Assembly: GCA_040755295.1 (NCBI GenBank) | Contig: JBFMBK010000003.1 | Location: forward strand, 1 to 64,000 | Reading direction: 5' to 3' | DNA from: Bacillota bacterium | Lineage (GTDB): Bacteria; Bacillota; Desulfotomaculia; Desulfotomaculales; Ammonificaceae | DNA: 64,000 bases | Shown: piece after piece, positions 37,137 to 44,835 of the stretch | How the letters are laid out: the number at the start of each line of letters is the position of its first letter | Position numbering within the stretch: the first letter of the stretch is position 1 | Notes under the pieces: model-generated | What the model saw: only the letters and a program-made list of their open reading frames with translations | What the model was told of the DNA's origin: nothing | Database searches by the model: none | Position numbers and translations under genes: made by a program

Positions 37137-39824
37137 TTGGCAAAAGAAGTGACTCTAATAATAAACGGGCAGGAGATTACCGTCCCGGAGGGGACTACTA
37201 TCCTCGAAGCGGCACGTGGAGCGGACGTAGACATTCCTACCCTCTGTCATGACCCCGAACTCGCGCTGTGGGGCGGTTGCCGTTTGTGCATAGTTGAGGT
37301 CCGCGGTATGAAAAGCATGCCCGCATCTTGTTGCACGCCTGTGCGCAGGGGTATGGTGGTGGAAACGGAAAGTCCTGCGGTACGCCATGCCCGCCGGACC
37401 CTGATCGAACTTTTTCTGGCCAACCATCCCGACGACTGTCTCGCCTGCGAAAAAACAGGGGCTTGTAAGCTACAGGACCTTGCCTACCGGTACGGGGTGA
37501 GGCAATCAAGTTTTGCAGGAAAAAAGCGGAATTATCCCATCGAAAAAGAGAATCCGTTTATCGTCAGAGATATGAACAAATGTATTCTGTGCGGTCTCTG
37601 CGTGAGGGTTTGCAGCGAAATCGCAGGCAGATCCGTAATCGATTTCACGAACCGGGGATTTTTCAGCAAGATTACACCGGCGATGGACCTGCCTCTGGAG
37701 AAGTCAGAGTGCGTTTTTTGCGGCAACTGCATCTCAGTATGTCCGGTCGGCGCCATCACAGCTAAACCGATGTGGGGCCAGGGGCGGCGCTGGGAGGTAA
37801 AAAAGGTCAGGACGGTGTGCCCTTACTGCGGAACGGGATGTTCATTCGACCTTAACGTAAAAGGAGACAGGGTTATCGGGGTCACTTCAACGCCAGAGGC
37901 GCCGGTGAACGGGCGCTGGTTATGCATTAAAGGGCGATTCGGATTCGGCTTTATTCATCACCGGGAACGTCTGCAGATGCCGCTGATCAGGAGCCCATAC
38001 CTTTTCAGTAAGGTAACCTGGGAAAAGGCGGTAAGTACCGCTGCCGGGCGCCTGAAAGAGATAAAGGCAAAATACGGACCGGAGGCGATCGGGATACTGG
38101 CTTCGGCCCGGTGTACGAACGAAGAGAATTACCTGCTCAACAAGTTTGCCCGGGCGGTAGTCGGGACCAACAACATCGATCACTGCGCCCGTCTCTGACA
38201 CTCTCCCACCGTCGCCGGTCTGGCGGCATCGTTTGGGAGCGGAGCGGCTACAAATACGCTCGCCGAGATACCGGATGCCGAATTCATCCTGGTGCTTGGC
38301 AGCAATACCACTGAAACACATCCGGTGGTAGCGATACAGATTCAGAAAGCCCTGAGGCGCGGGGCGGTTCTGGCGGTTGTGGACCCGCGAGCGACAGAGA
38401 TATCTTCCCGGGCACGTTACCACCTGCAGATCAAACCGGGCACCGATGTGGCGCTCTTAAACGCCATGGCGAACGTTATTATTAAAGAAAAACTTCAGGA
38501 TAAGGAATTCGTGTCGACGCGAACGGAGGATTTCGAAGCGTTTCATAAGGAAGTGAAACGCTGCCCGCCGGAGATGGCGGCCGAGCTCTGCGGTATTTCG
38601 GCAGATGCCGTCAGGGCGGTCGCCAGAGGTTACGCCCGGGCGGGAACAGCCGTTATATTGTACACGATGGGAATCACACAGCACACATGCGGTACCAATA
38701 ACGTTATGGCCATAGCCAACCTGGCGATGCTCTGCGGGCACGTAGGGAAGGAATCAAGCGGTATATATCCTTTAAGGGGGCAGAACAACGTACAGGGCGC
38801 GTGCGACATGGGCGCACTGCCCGACTGCCTGCCTGGTTACCAGCGTTTGGACGACCCGAAGGTACACGCCAAGTTTAAAGCGGCCTGGAACGCCCCGGTA
38901 CCCAAAAAACCGGGTCTTGCCGCGCCCGAGATGTTTGAGGCGGCGGCCGAGGGACGGATCAAGGCGATGTATATCGCCGGTGAAAACCCGGCGCTCACCG
39001 AAGCGGACGGCGGTATGGTAAAAAAGGCGCTGGAAAAGCTGGAGTTACTGGTTGTTCAAGACCTTTTCCTCACGGAAACAGCACGGTTTGCGCATGTGGT
39101 CCTGCCGGCCGCAAGTTTTGCCGAAAAAGAGGGTACCTTTACCAACACCGAGCGCCGGATTCAAAGGGTGCACAAAGCGGTATACCCTGTCGGTGAAGCC
39201 AAGCCGGATGGTGAAATAATCTGCCTTATGGCCAGGGCCATGGGATATCCGATGTGGTACAGTTCGCCGGCCGAGGTGATGGCGGAAATAGCCAACCTTA
39301 CTCCGATTTACGGCGGGGTATCATATTCATATCTGGAAAACGACGGCCTTTTTTGGCCTTGTCCGGCGCCGGGACACCCGGGCACCAGGATACTTCACCA
39401 GAAACGTTTTATACGCGGGAAAGGACGTTTCCATCCGGTGAGTTTCTCACCCCCTGATGAACAACCGGACGACGAGTTCCCGTTGCTCTTGATCACCGGA
39501 AGATACCTTACCCATTATCATTCGGGTACGATGACAAGCCGTACCCCGCTAGGTTTCTACCAGCAGACCTGGGTGGAATTGAGCATGCAGGACGCAGAGC
39601 GTCTTGATATCGGCTGCCGGGACCGCGTAACCGTAACCTCCAGGCAGGGAAGGGTGAAAATGGTCGCCACGGTCAATGAAAACCTGCCGGAGGGGGTAAT
39701 ATTTGCGACCTTCCATTCGGCGGAAAGCCCGGTTAACCTTCTTGTGGGCCCGTGGCGCGACCCGATCGCTAAAATTCCGGCTTTTAAAGGGGTCGCCGTT
39801 AAGATTGAGAAGGCGGTCAAATAA
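37137..39824 (+). CDS. fdhA: Formate dehydrogenase alpha subunit, selenoprotein
   Basis: One 895-codon gene is read through TGA at 38196-38198 as selenocysteine 354. The N-terminus is NuoG-like: a [2Fe-2S] domain (CHDPELALWGGCRLC), a His-Cys 4Fe-4S site (HPDDCLACEKTGACKLQDLA) and two 4Fe-4S sites (CILCGLCVRVC, CVFCGNCISVCPVGAI). The molybdopterin domain starts at CPYCGTGCSFDLNV. The active site reads NIDHCARL-Sec-HSPTVAGLAA, exactly as in FdhF-type enzymes. The C-terminal MGD-binding domain includes RYLTHYHSGTMTSRTP. It oxidises formate to CO2, or reduces CO2, passing electrons to the NuoE/NuoF partners and NAD(P). The start is TTG 37137 behind TAGGGGGTAAGCC. Automatic annotation would split it at 38198. 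Confidence 0.95.
38196..38227 (+). promoter_or_regulatory. SECIS element of fdhA
   Basis: After UGA (38196-38198) and 12 bases, GUCGCC (38211-38216) pairs with GGCGGC (38222-38227) around the loop GGUCU. This loop is identical to the one in the well-studied E. coli fdhF SECIS. It recruits SelB with Sec-tRNA. Confidence 0.9.
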
Positions 39825-39825
39825 C

Positions 39826-39950
39826 AGTCACGAGTCACGAGTTGCGGGTTACGAGTCACGAGTTGCGAGTTGCGGGTTACGAGTCACGAGTTGCGGGTCA
39901 CGAGTCACGAGTCACGAGTCACGAGTCACGAGTCACGAGTCAAAGATACT
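39826..39950 (+). repeat. Tandem GAGTCAC / GAGTTGCGGGTTAC repeat
   Basis: About fifteen degenerate 7-9 base units (CACGAGT, TGCGGGT, TACGAGT) fill the gap between fdhA and fdhD, starting at the fdhA stop codon. The right part is a near-perfect CACGAGT array. Any ORF read through it is an artefact. Confidence 0.8.
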
Positions 39951-39962
39951 GACTACTAATTA

Positions 39963-40673
39963 TCACTCCCGGACTATCCTTTCCGGGTGTGTGTAAAGGT
40001 TAAAACGCTCGCCACGGGCAAAGCCGATGGCGGTTACGCCTTCGGCGATTGCAGTTTCAATACCCCTGGAGGTCGGGGCGGCGGGGGAAACTACCACCCG
40101 GATACCCGAACGCGAAACCCTTTCCATTACCCCGCAGGTAAGACGCCCGCTGAAAAACAGGATTAGACCTGAAGGATTCAGTTTTTTTCTCAATATAAAA
40201 CCGGTTAGTTTCTCAAGCACGTTGAAGCGGCCTGTGTCTTCAACCATAAAGACGACCTTGTCTGAATCGACGATCAGCCCGCAGTGCACGGCGCCGGTTT
40301 TCCGAAAGAGATGGTTCTCAGCGAGATTCTCTGCGTATTTTAAAACTATTTCCGGCGTGATGAAGGGTTCAAGGGGCAGGGAAGGGACCGGCGGGTAATC
40401 CGGCTTGCTTCTTGAAGCGCGAAGTATAACATGCGCCTCTTTTTTTGTCGAGTCCATCTCCAGCGTTTCTATATCGGAAAGTTCTGTTATAAAGCGGGAT
40501 TGAAACAGGTGCCCGATGAGCAGAAGGTCGAGGTCCGCGGGGAGACAGAAAGCGGTATGGATGTGGTGCCCGTCGAGGTATATGAGAAAGACTTCTTCAC
40601 GGACCACCACGTCAGACGGGTCTTCCCAGTTTCCCCTTGTATAGCGGTGTATCTGCCGTTGTGTAGTGATCAA
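39963..40673 (-). CDS. fdhD: FdhD, formate dehydrogenase sulfur-transfer protein
   Basis: This 236-residue FdhD-family protein is needed to sulfurate the molybdenum cofactor of formate dehydrogenases. Recognisable parts are VREEVFLIYLDGHHIHTAFC near residue 25, KTGAVHCGLIVDSDKVVFMV and EDTGRFNVLEKLTGFIL near residue 145. GLILFFSGRLTCGVMERV, VVVSPAAPTSRGIETAIAEG and the ending IGFARGERFNLYTHPERI follow. The CGxC-type cysteine loop of E. coli FdhD (around 121-124) is not seen between LRASRSKPDYPP and PLEPFITPEI, so sulfur relay may use other residues, as in divergent family members. It converges with fdhA, its presumed client. Confidence 0.88.
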   Translation of the reverse strand: MITTQRQIHRYTRGNWEDPSDVVVREEVFLIYLDGHHIHTAFCLPADLDLLLIGHLFQSRFITELSDIETLEMDSTKKEAHVILRASRSKPDYPPVPSLPLEPFITPEIVLKYAENLAENHLFRKTGAVHCGLIVDSDKVVFMVEDTGRFNVLEKLTGFILRKKLNPSGLILFFSGRLTCGVMERVSRSGIRVVVSPAAPTSRGIETAIAEGVTAIGFARGERFNLYTHPERIVRE

Positions 40674-40833
40674 AGGGTTTATCCTCCTTACGACTTCGTC
40701 GGGAGAGGCCGCGAAAATATTCTCCCTGACAGGATTAGGGGGTACTTAGGAACTTGTAAAAAGTACCGGGAAATAAGTGGACGTCCCACCTGGGTTAGAA
40801 TTATTATAAACTTTCAGGAGGGGGTGTAAAAGG

Positions 40834-41028
40834 TTGAAGGAAAAAACAATCGGTGAGGTTCCGGAAAAGGTGCTTGATGCGGTGCGTGGCGCCGCTCCGG
40901 AAAAGAGAATAACCTGTGCTGCCGCGCATGCGCTTGCCAAAGAGCTTGACGTTCCGCTTAAACTAGTGGGCGCAGCCTGCGATGCGCTGGGCATTAAGAT
41001 AAAAGAGTGTCAGATGGGATGTTTTTAG
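40834..41028 (+). CDS. Small Cys-containing helical protein, 64 aa
   Basis: A TTG start at 40834 after AGGAGGGGGTGTAAAAGG gives 64 residues: EKTIGEVPEKVLDAVRGAAP at the start, then ITCAAAHALAKELDVPLKLV and a C-terminal ALGIKIKECQMGCF. The middle looks like a helix-turn-helix, and the C-x3-C tail could bind metal. I recall similar small proteins in Moorella- and Desulfotomaculum-like genomes near formate dehydrogenase or molybdenum genes, but no function is established. It is divergent from fdhD. Confidence 0.6.
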   Translation: MKEKTIGEVPEKVLDAVRGAAPEKRITCAAAHALAKELDVPLKLVGAACDALGIKIKECQMGCF

Positions 41029-41270
41029 TGCTTTCCGAAACACATTATTTTCATAACACATTACATTTCCCAAGTAAAGCTCGAGTTTATAATTTTATGT
41101 CGTTGTTTAGTTGGTTATGGAAAACCCCGGAAGGATATAGTGGAATTATATAGAAATACTAACCAGACAGGAAGCAGGCTGATTCGGCAAAATGCTGCAA
41201 ATCTTCATTAATTATTGTCGTGCAACGCTGAAGTGTTCCAGGGCGGGGGCTTTAAAAAAGGGGACTTTCC

Positions 41271-42626
41271 GTGGACCGTATGACCTTTATAACCGTGATT
41301 CTGATATCTTTCCCCGAAGCGATCCTGGTTGCGATGCTGGGCTTGGTATTGGTCGGGGTCCGGCCTCGGTGGCGGCAACTGGCGGCCATTGGTGCTTTGC
41401 AGGCAGGGGCGGCTTACCTGGTACGATTATCCCCGGTGCCCTTTGGCGCACACACCGTCTTCTTGGCAGCCGTTTTTGTGGGCGTAATCCGCCTGGTTGT
41501 GCGTATGGACTGGCGGGTAGCGGCGCTGGCCGGCCTGCTGGGTTTGACTATCTATGAGGCTATCGAAACCGTTACTGTACCGTTGTTAATACACCTTACA
41601 GGCTATCCCCTCACTCACGTGTTAAAGCATCCATACCTGCGGATTCCCTTTTTTATTCCGGAAGCTGCGCTTCTGGGGCTAATTACCTGGTTATGCCGGC
41701 GCTTTGGTTTCAACCTGCTCGGACCACCCCCGGGCTACCAGGTAGACAGCAGCGAATGGCATAGTTTAAATAGGTCTTATTTCTTAGTATACCTGCTCGC
41801 TATATTGCCCGTTATACTTCTCGCTATACTGAATACGGCTTTTTTGGCCTCTCGGACCGGTGCGTTTCCAACCCGCTACCTGTCCGTTTTTCTTATCGGC
41901 ATGGCACTGGCCGTTTTGATTCTTACTGCCCTTACCCCTATAAAAATTCAGGCTGTCAGCCGGGCCGTAGCGGGTGCATACGCGGCCGGGAAAACCGCCG
42001 AAAGCCTTATGCATATCGGCGAACTGCTCCGATTGGTTCGCCGTCAGCACCATGACTTTCACCATGAACTCCAGACCGTTTACGGTTTGCTGGAAACCGG
42101 TTGTTGCGAAGAGGCACGGCAATACATCCGGAAAACCCACGAAACCATAAGCGCTCCCTTAGAACTAATACGTACGGACAATCTCTACGTTACGGCCCTG
42201 CTGTATACTAAGCTGGCGCTGGCTGAGGCCAAACAGATCAGACTGGAACCGGTCACCGAATGCTCGCTGGAAAAGTTACCTTTGAACTTGCTGGAGGTTG
42301 CCTCGCTGTTTGGTAACCTCCTGGATAATGCCCTGGAGGCTGTCGAAAATAATCCGTCTGAGGAAAGGATTGTCCACCTGGAGATTAAGCGCGATCAGAA
42401 AGGCTGCTTCATTAGCGTGGCCAACCGCGGCCGGCTCGATATAACGCAGCGTACACGGCTTTTTCAGGAGGGCTGTACTACAAAGGAAGGCCATGCGGGA
42501 TTGGGTCTGGCAAGCGTGAGAAAGATAGTGGAGAAATACGGCGGAACCATTACGGTTACTTGTCATGGTAACGAAACCGTCTTTAGGGTATCGCTTCCCT
42601 TGGATGAGCATGCGTCTGCAGTCTAA
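41271..42626 (+). CDS. AgrC-like sensor histidine kinase
   Basis: This 451-residue membrane kinase is of the AgrC/GHKL type. The first 230 residues form six or seven helices (MTFITVILISFPEAILVAML, LAVLILTALTPIKIQAVSRA). The dimerisation/phosphoacceptor segment RRQHHDFHHELQTVYGLLET carries HHDFHH at residues 260-265. The ATPase has the N-box LFGNLLDNALEAVENNPSE near residue 343 and the G-box KEGHAGLGLASVRKIVEKYG near residue 405. AgrC kinases sense cyclic autoinducer peptides at the membrane. The start GTG 41271 lies behind AAGGGGACTTTCC. The agrA-, agrB- and agrD-like genes follow, so the ligand is probably the peptide encoded at 44535. Confidence 0.88.
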   Translation: MDRMTFITVILISFPEAILVAMLGLVLVGVRPRWRQLAAIGALQAGAAYLVRLSPVPFGAHTVFLAAVFVGVIRLVVRMDWRVAALAGLLGLTIYEAIETVTVPLLIHLTGYPLTHVLKHPYLRIPFFIPEAALLGLITWLCRRFGFNLLGPPPGYQVDSSEWHSLNRSYFLVYLLAILPVILLAILNTAFLASRTGAFPTRYLSVFLIGMALAVLILTALTPIKIQAVSRAVAGAYAAGKTAESLMHIGELLRLVRRQHHDFHHELQTVYGLLETGCCEEARQYIRKTHETISAPLELIRTDNLYVTALLYTKLALAEAKQIRLEPVTECSLEKLPLNLLEVASLFGNLLDNALEAVENNPSEERIVHLEIKRDQKGCFISVANRGRLDITQRTRLFQEGCTTKEGHAGLGLASVRKIVEKYGGTITVTCHGNETVFRVSLPLDEHASAV

Positions 42627-42643
42627 CCCTCCGACGGAGGGTT
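42625..42643. terminator. Palindromic stem-loop after agrC
   Basis: AACCCTCCG-A-CGGAGGGTT begins at the agrC stop codon. It is a perfect 9-bp palindrome followed by A-rich rather than T-rich sequence, so it may attenuate or stabilise RNA rather than terminate. Confidence 0.4.
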
Positions 42644-42769
42644 AAAAACAGCCCCGAATAATACTTGAATTGTAGAAGGAGTAACCCATGCCGCCTTAGG
42701 CGGCACAACGAGGAATGAAAATTAGCGTTAGAAATGGCATTTGCCTGTTATATCCGGTATTTATTGTTT

Positions 42770-42806
42770 TAATTCATGGCGTTCTTGGCGTCTTGGCGGT
42801 TGGTCT
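42770..42806 (+). repeat. GGCGTCTTGGCGG-type intergenic repeat
   Basis: TTCATGGCGTTCTTGGCGTC then TTGGCGGTT is made of three TTGGCG-like units. It matches a class of short intergenic repeats found in many environmental genomes. It lies between the agrC- and agrA-like genes. Confidence 0.45.
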
Positions 42807-42830
42807 ATTTTCGATAGGAGAATGTAATAA

Positions 42831-43601
42831 ATGCCGGTTACCGTGTTGATTGCCGAAGATGACCCGGAGATGCGGCGGGTGTTGAAAAAAGTCGCCGAAG
42901 AAAGCGGCGACGTGCAGGTGGTGGGCGAAGCGGCGGACGGAGCGGAGGCTCTCGCGCTGTTTGAAACCTTGCGGCCCCGGGTGGTTTTCATAGATATCGA
43001 CCTCCCGGTAAAAGACGGGGCAACGCTGGCCCGGGATATCTTCCATCGCGACCCCTCAACGTACTTTGTGTTCATCACGGCCTACGACCAATACCGGGAA
43101 GATGCCTTTGAGGTCTACGCCTGCGATTACCTCGTCAAGCCCTTTAAAATCGAGCGCCTCCGCCAGACTCTGGAACGTTTACGTTTGCATCTCAACGGCC
43201 GGGTTGTCGAACAACACGTACCTGCGCTATCCCGTCTATCGGAAGTACCCCCGGAGGATTTGCGCCTGTTTCGCACGGGTTCCAGACTGGTTATGTTACA
43301 CCTGAAGGATATCATTTTCATTACCAGGGAAGGGCGCCGGACGGTAATTTACCATGTGGATGGCTGGCTGGAAACCAGCGAGAATCTCAACACCCTGGCA
43401 GAGGAAATGGGTGGGTATCCATTTTTACACACCCAAAAGGGGTTTATCGTCAACCTGAAAATGGTGCAAGAAATCATCCCGGCCGGTCGAACCTACGAAC
43501 TTATCATGGCCCACACCGAAAAAAGGGCGCTGATTACTTCGGAAAAGTTCCGGGAACTGAGGGAATTACTGGAAACGAAAAAGCGTGTGAAAAGAGAATG
43601 A
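42831..43601 (+). CDS. LytTR-family response regulator, AgrA-like
   Basis: This 256-residue regulator has an N-terminal receiver domain (VTVLIAEDDPEMRRVL; phospho-acceptor Asp55 in VVFIDIDLPVKDG; Lys in DYLVKPFKIERL near residue 103). It has a C-terminal LytTR DNA-binding domain (LVMLHLKDIIFITREGRRTV; FLHTQKGFIVNLKMVQEI). LytTR regulators bind pairs or series of short direct repeats about two helical turns apart, exactly what is found at 43728-43787 upstream of agrB. The ATG follows ATAGGAGAATGTAATAA. It is the predicted partner of the kinase upstream and would switch on agrBD and possibly the RiPP genes. Confidence 0.9.
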   Translation: MPVTVLIAEDDPEMRRVLKKVAEESGDVQVVGEAADGAEALALFETLRPRVVFIDIDLPVKDGATLARDIFHRDPSTYFVFITAYDQYREDAFEVYACDYLVKPFKIERLRQTLERLRLHLNGRVVEQHVPALSRLSEVPPEDLRLFRTGSRLVMLHLKDIIFITREGRRTVIYHVDGWLETSENLNTLAEEMGGYPFLHTQKGFIVNLKMVQEIIPAGRTYELIMAHTEKRALITSEKFRELRELLETKKRVKRE

Positions 43602-43727
43602 TGGAACGATTCTGCACAGGTACGAACTAATCCTTTTTCAGTCCTGCTACATTGTGTTCACCTCTATGACTTGCTTTAACTTACCCCTGTACCCCTTTAT
43701 ACTTTAGAAAAGTTTTGTGCACGATTT

Positions 43728-43787
43728 TGTAGCTTTCAGACATGGATATGTAGTTTTCAGACATGAAATTGTAGTATTTGGACAAAG
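43728..43787 (+). promoter_or_regulatory. Three LytTR-type direct repeats, 21-bp period
   Basis: TGTAGCTTTCAGACATG (43728), TGTAGTTTTCAGACATG (43749) and TGTAGTATTTGGACA (43770) begin exactly 21 bases apart, two turns of the helix, and lie on one face of the DNA upstream of agrB. This is the layout of AgrA/LytTR operators. The last repeat runs into GGACAAAG, close to the presumed promoter; AT-rich ATATATATTG follows at about 43820. Confidence 0.75.
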
Positions 43788-43897
43788 TGGGTGGACAAGG
43801 AAGAACATTTCCTCAACAATATATATTGAAGGGAATTTGGCTTAGTACTTGGTCCGGCATATGGCTGAAGCGCCTTCCATATCAGGAGGTAATTTTA

Positions 43898-44554
43898 ATG
43901 AACCTGGCTCAGGTTGCGACAAAGTTGGCTCTATACCTTGCCAACCAAGCAGACCTGCCGAATGAACGCGTGGATTCTTTACGCTTCGGATTGGAAATCA
44001 TCATCGGTACCATGATTAAAGGTGTGCTCCTGTTTGCTGTTGCGTGGGCATTAAATATCGTAGCGGAGGTTGCGGTGGCTTTGTCAGCCGGAAGTGTTTT
44101 CCGGCTGCTTGCGGGCGGGGCCCATTGCAGTGGATATGGACGCTGTCTGCTGTTGGGTATCGGCGTTTACCTTGCGATAGGTAAGGTATCTGCAATTTAC
44201 GGATTTTCACTTTCATCTTGCTGGCTGTTTTATCTGATCATTATTTGTTACTTATTTTGTTGCTTTGTAGCTTTCCGGTGGGCACCGGGGAAGGTGCCGG
44301 GTGTGGAACTAACGCCGCCCAAGCAGCGGCTGTTTAAAGTTTTGTCTCTATTTTACCTGCACTTCTTGCTGATGGGTATGTTTTACTTAGTAGTAAACGG
44401 TTATAAATCACTTGCATTTGCTATCTTCTTGGCACTGCTGGCGCAAGGTTTAAGTCTTACACCTATAGGTTACAGACTCATTAAAAGATATGATATGTGG
44501 ATAATTATAAATCGTCAGGGTAAGGAGGTTTACGGTGGTGCTAGTGAGGTTTAG
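43898..44554 (+). CDS. AgrB-like autoinducer-processing protease
   Basis: The start ATG 43898 (MNLAQVATKLALYLANQADL) lies behind TCAGGAGGTAATTTTA, giving 218 residues; the upstream frame has no binding site. It is an accessory gene regulator B membrane cysteine endopeptidase. The active-site motif LLAGGAHCSGYGRCLLLG contains His76 and Cys83 in the H-x6-C spacing of AgrB. Helices include FGLEIIIGTMIKGVLLFAVA and CWLFYLIIICYLFCCFVAF. It cleaves the AgrD C-terminal tail and closes the (thio)lactone ring. Its end overlaps the start of agrD by 20 bases, indicating translational coupling. Confidence 0.92.
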   Translation: MNLAQVATKLALYLANQADLPNERVDSLRFGLEIIIGTMIKGVLLFAVAWALNIVAEVAVALSAGSVFRLLAGGAHCSGYGRCLLLGIGVYLAIGKVSAIYGFSLSSCWLFYLIIICYLFCCFVAFRWAPGKVPGVELTPPKQRLFKVLSLFYLHFLLMGMFYLVVNGYKSLAFAIFLALLAQGLSLTPIGYRLIKRYDMWIIINRQGKEVYGGASEV

Positions 44555-44678
44555 AAAAGTGCTTTTTATTCAAATTGTGAGGTCATTTGTAATAGTTGCA
44601 TTGTTCGTAGCAGCTATAGGTATCAAGCCGGCAAGTTTTATCTGGTGGTATCAGCCGGAAATACAAAAGGAACATTAG
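44535..44678 (+). CDS. AgrD-like cyclic lactone autoinducer precursor, 47 aa
   Basis: GTG 44535 lies behind AAGGAGGTTTACG inside the end of agrB and opens a 47-codon frame. The leader VVLVRFRKVLFIQIVRSF and hydrophobic VIVALFVAAIGI form an amphipathic/membrane segment. The peptide ends KPASFIWWYQPEIQKEH. The A-S-x-x-W-W-Y-Q-P-E pattern matches AgrD-like clostridial precursors: a Ser-started ring, then a charged tail with a Pro-Glu pair. The likely signal is a five-residue lactone, Ser-Phe-Ile-Trp-Trp, with or without exotail residues; exact cleavage is inference. The position next to agrB and the shape of the peptide make this nearly certain as a gene, though it is too short for usual gene finders. 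Confidence 0.85.
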   Translation: MVLVRFRKVLFIQIVRSFVIVALFVAAIGIKPASFIWWYQPEIQKEH

Positions 44679-44835
44679 TTGGCGGAAAGCTGCTTCTGCT
44701 TTTGAACCAACTTATTTAGAATATCCAAATTAATTCGTGCAACCGATTAAAAGGTGTTACCTTTAATTACCACGGTTTTGTGTCGCTCACTTCGGTTACT
44801 TAAGGTAAGTATTTGTTCTACGAGGAGAGTATCGT

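Noticed and set aside
39826-39950. Short tandem units resembling a CRISPR array
   Set aside because: Units are 7-9 bases with no unique spacers and no cas genes; this is low-complexity repeat.
41192-41557. 121-residue plus-strand ORF overlapping the start of the AgrC-like kinase
   Set aside because: It is a shadow frame; the kinase frame has the binding site, membrane helices and GHKL motifs.
42625-42643. Rho-independent terminator between agrC and agrA
   Set aside because: The palindrome is strong but lacks a T-tract on either strand, so true termination is doubtful.
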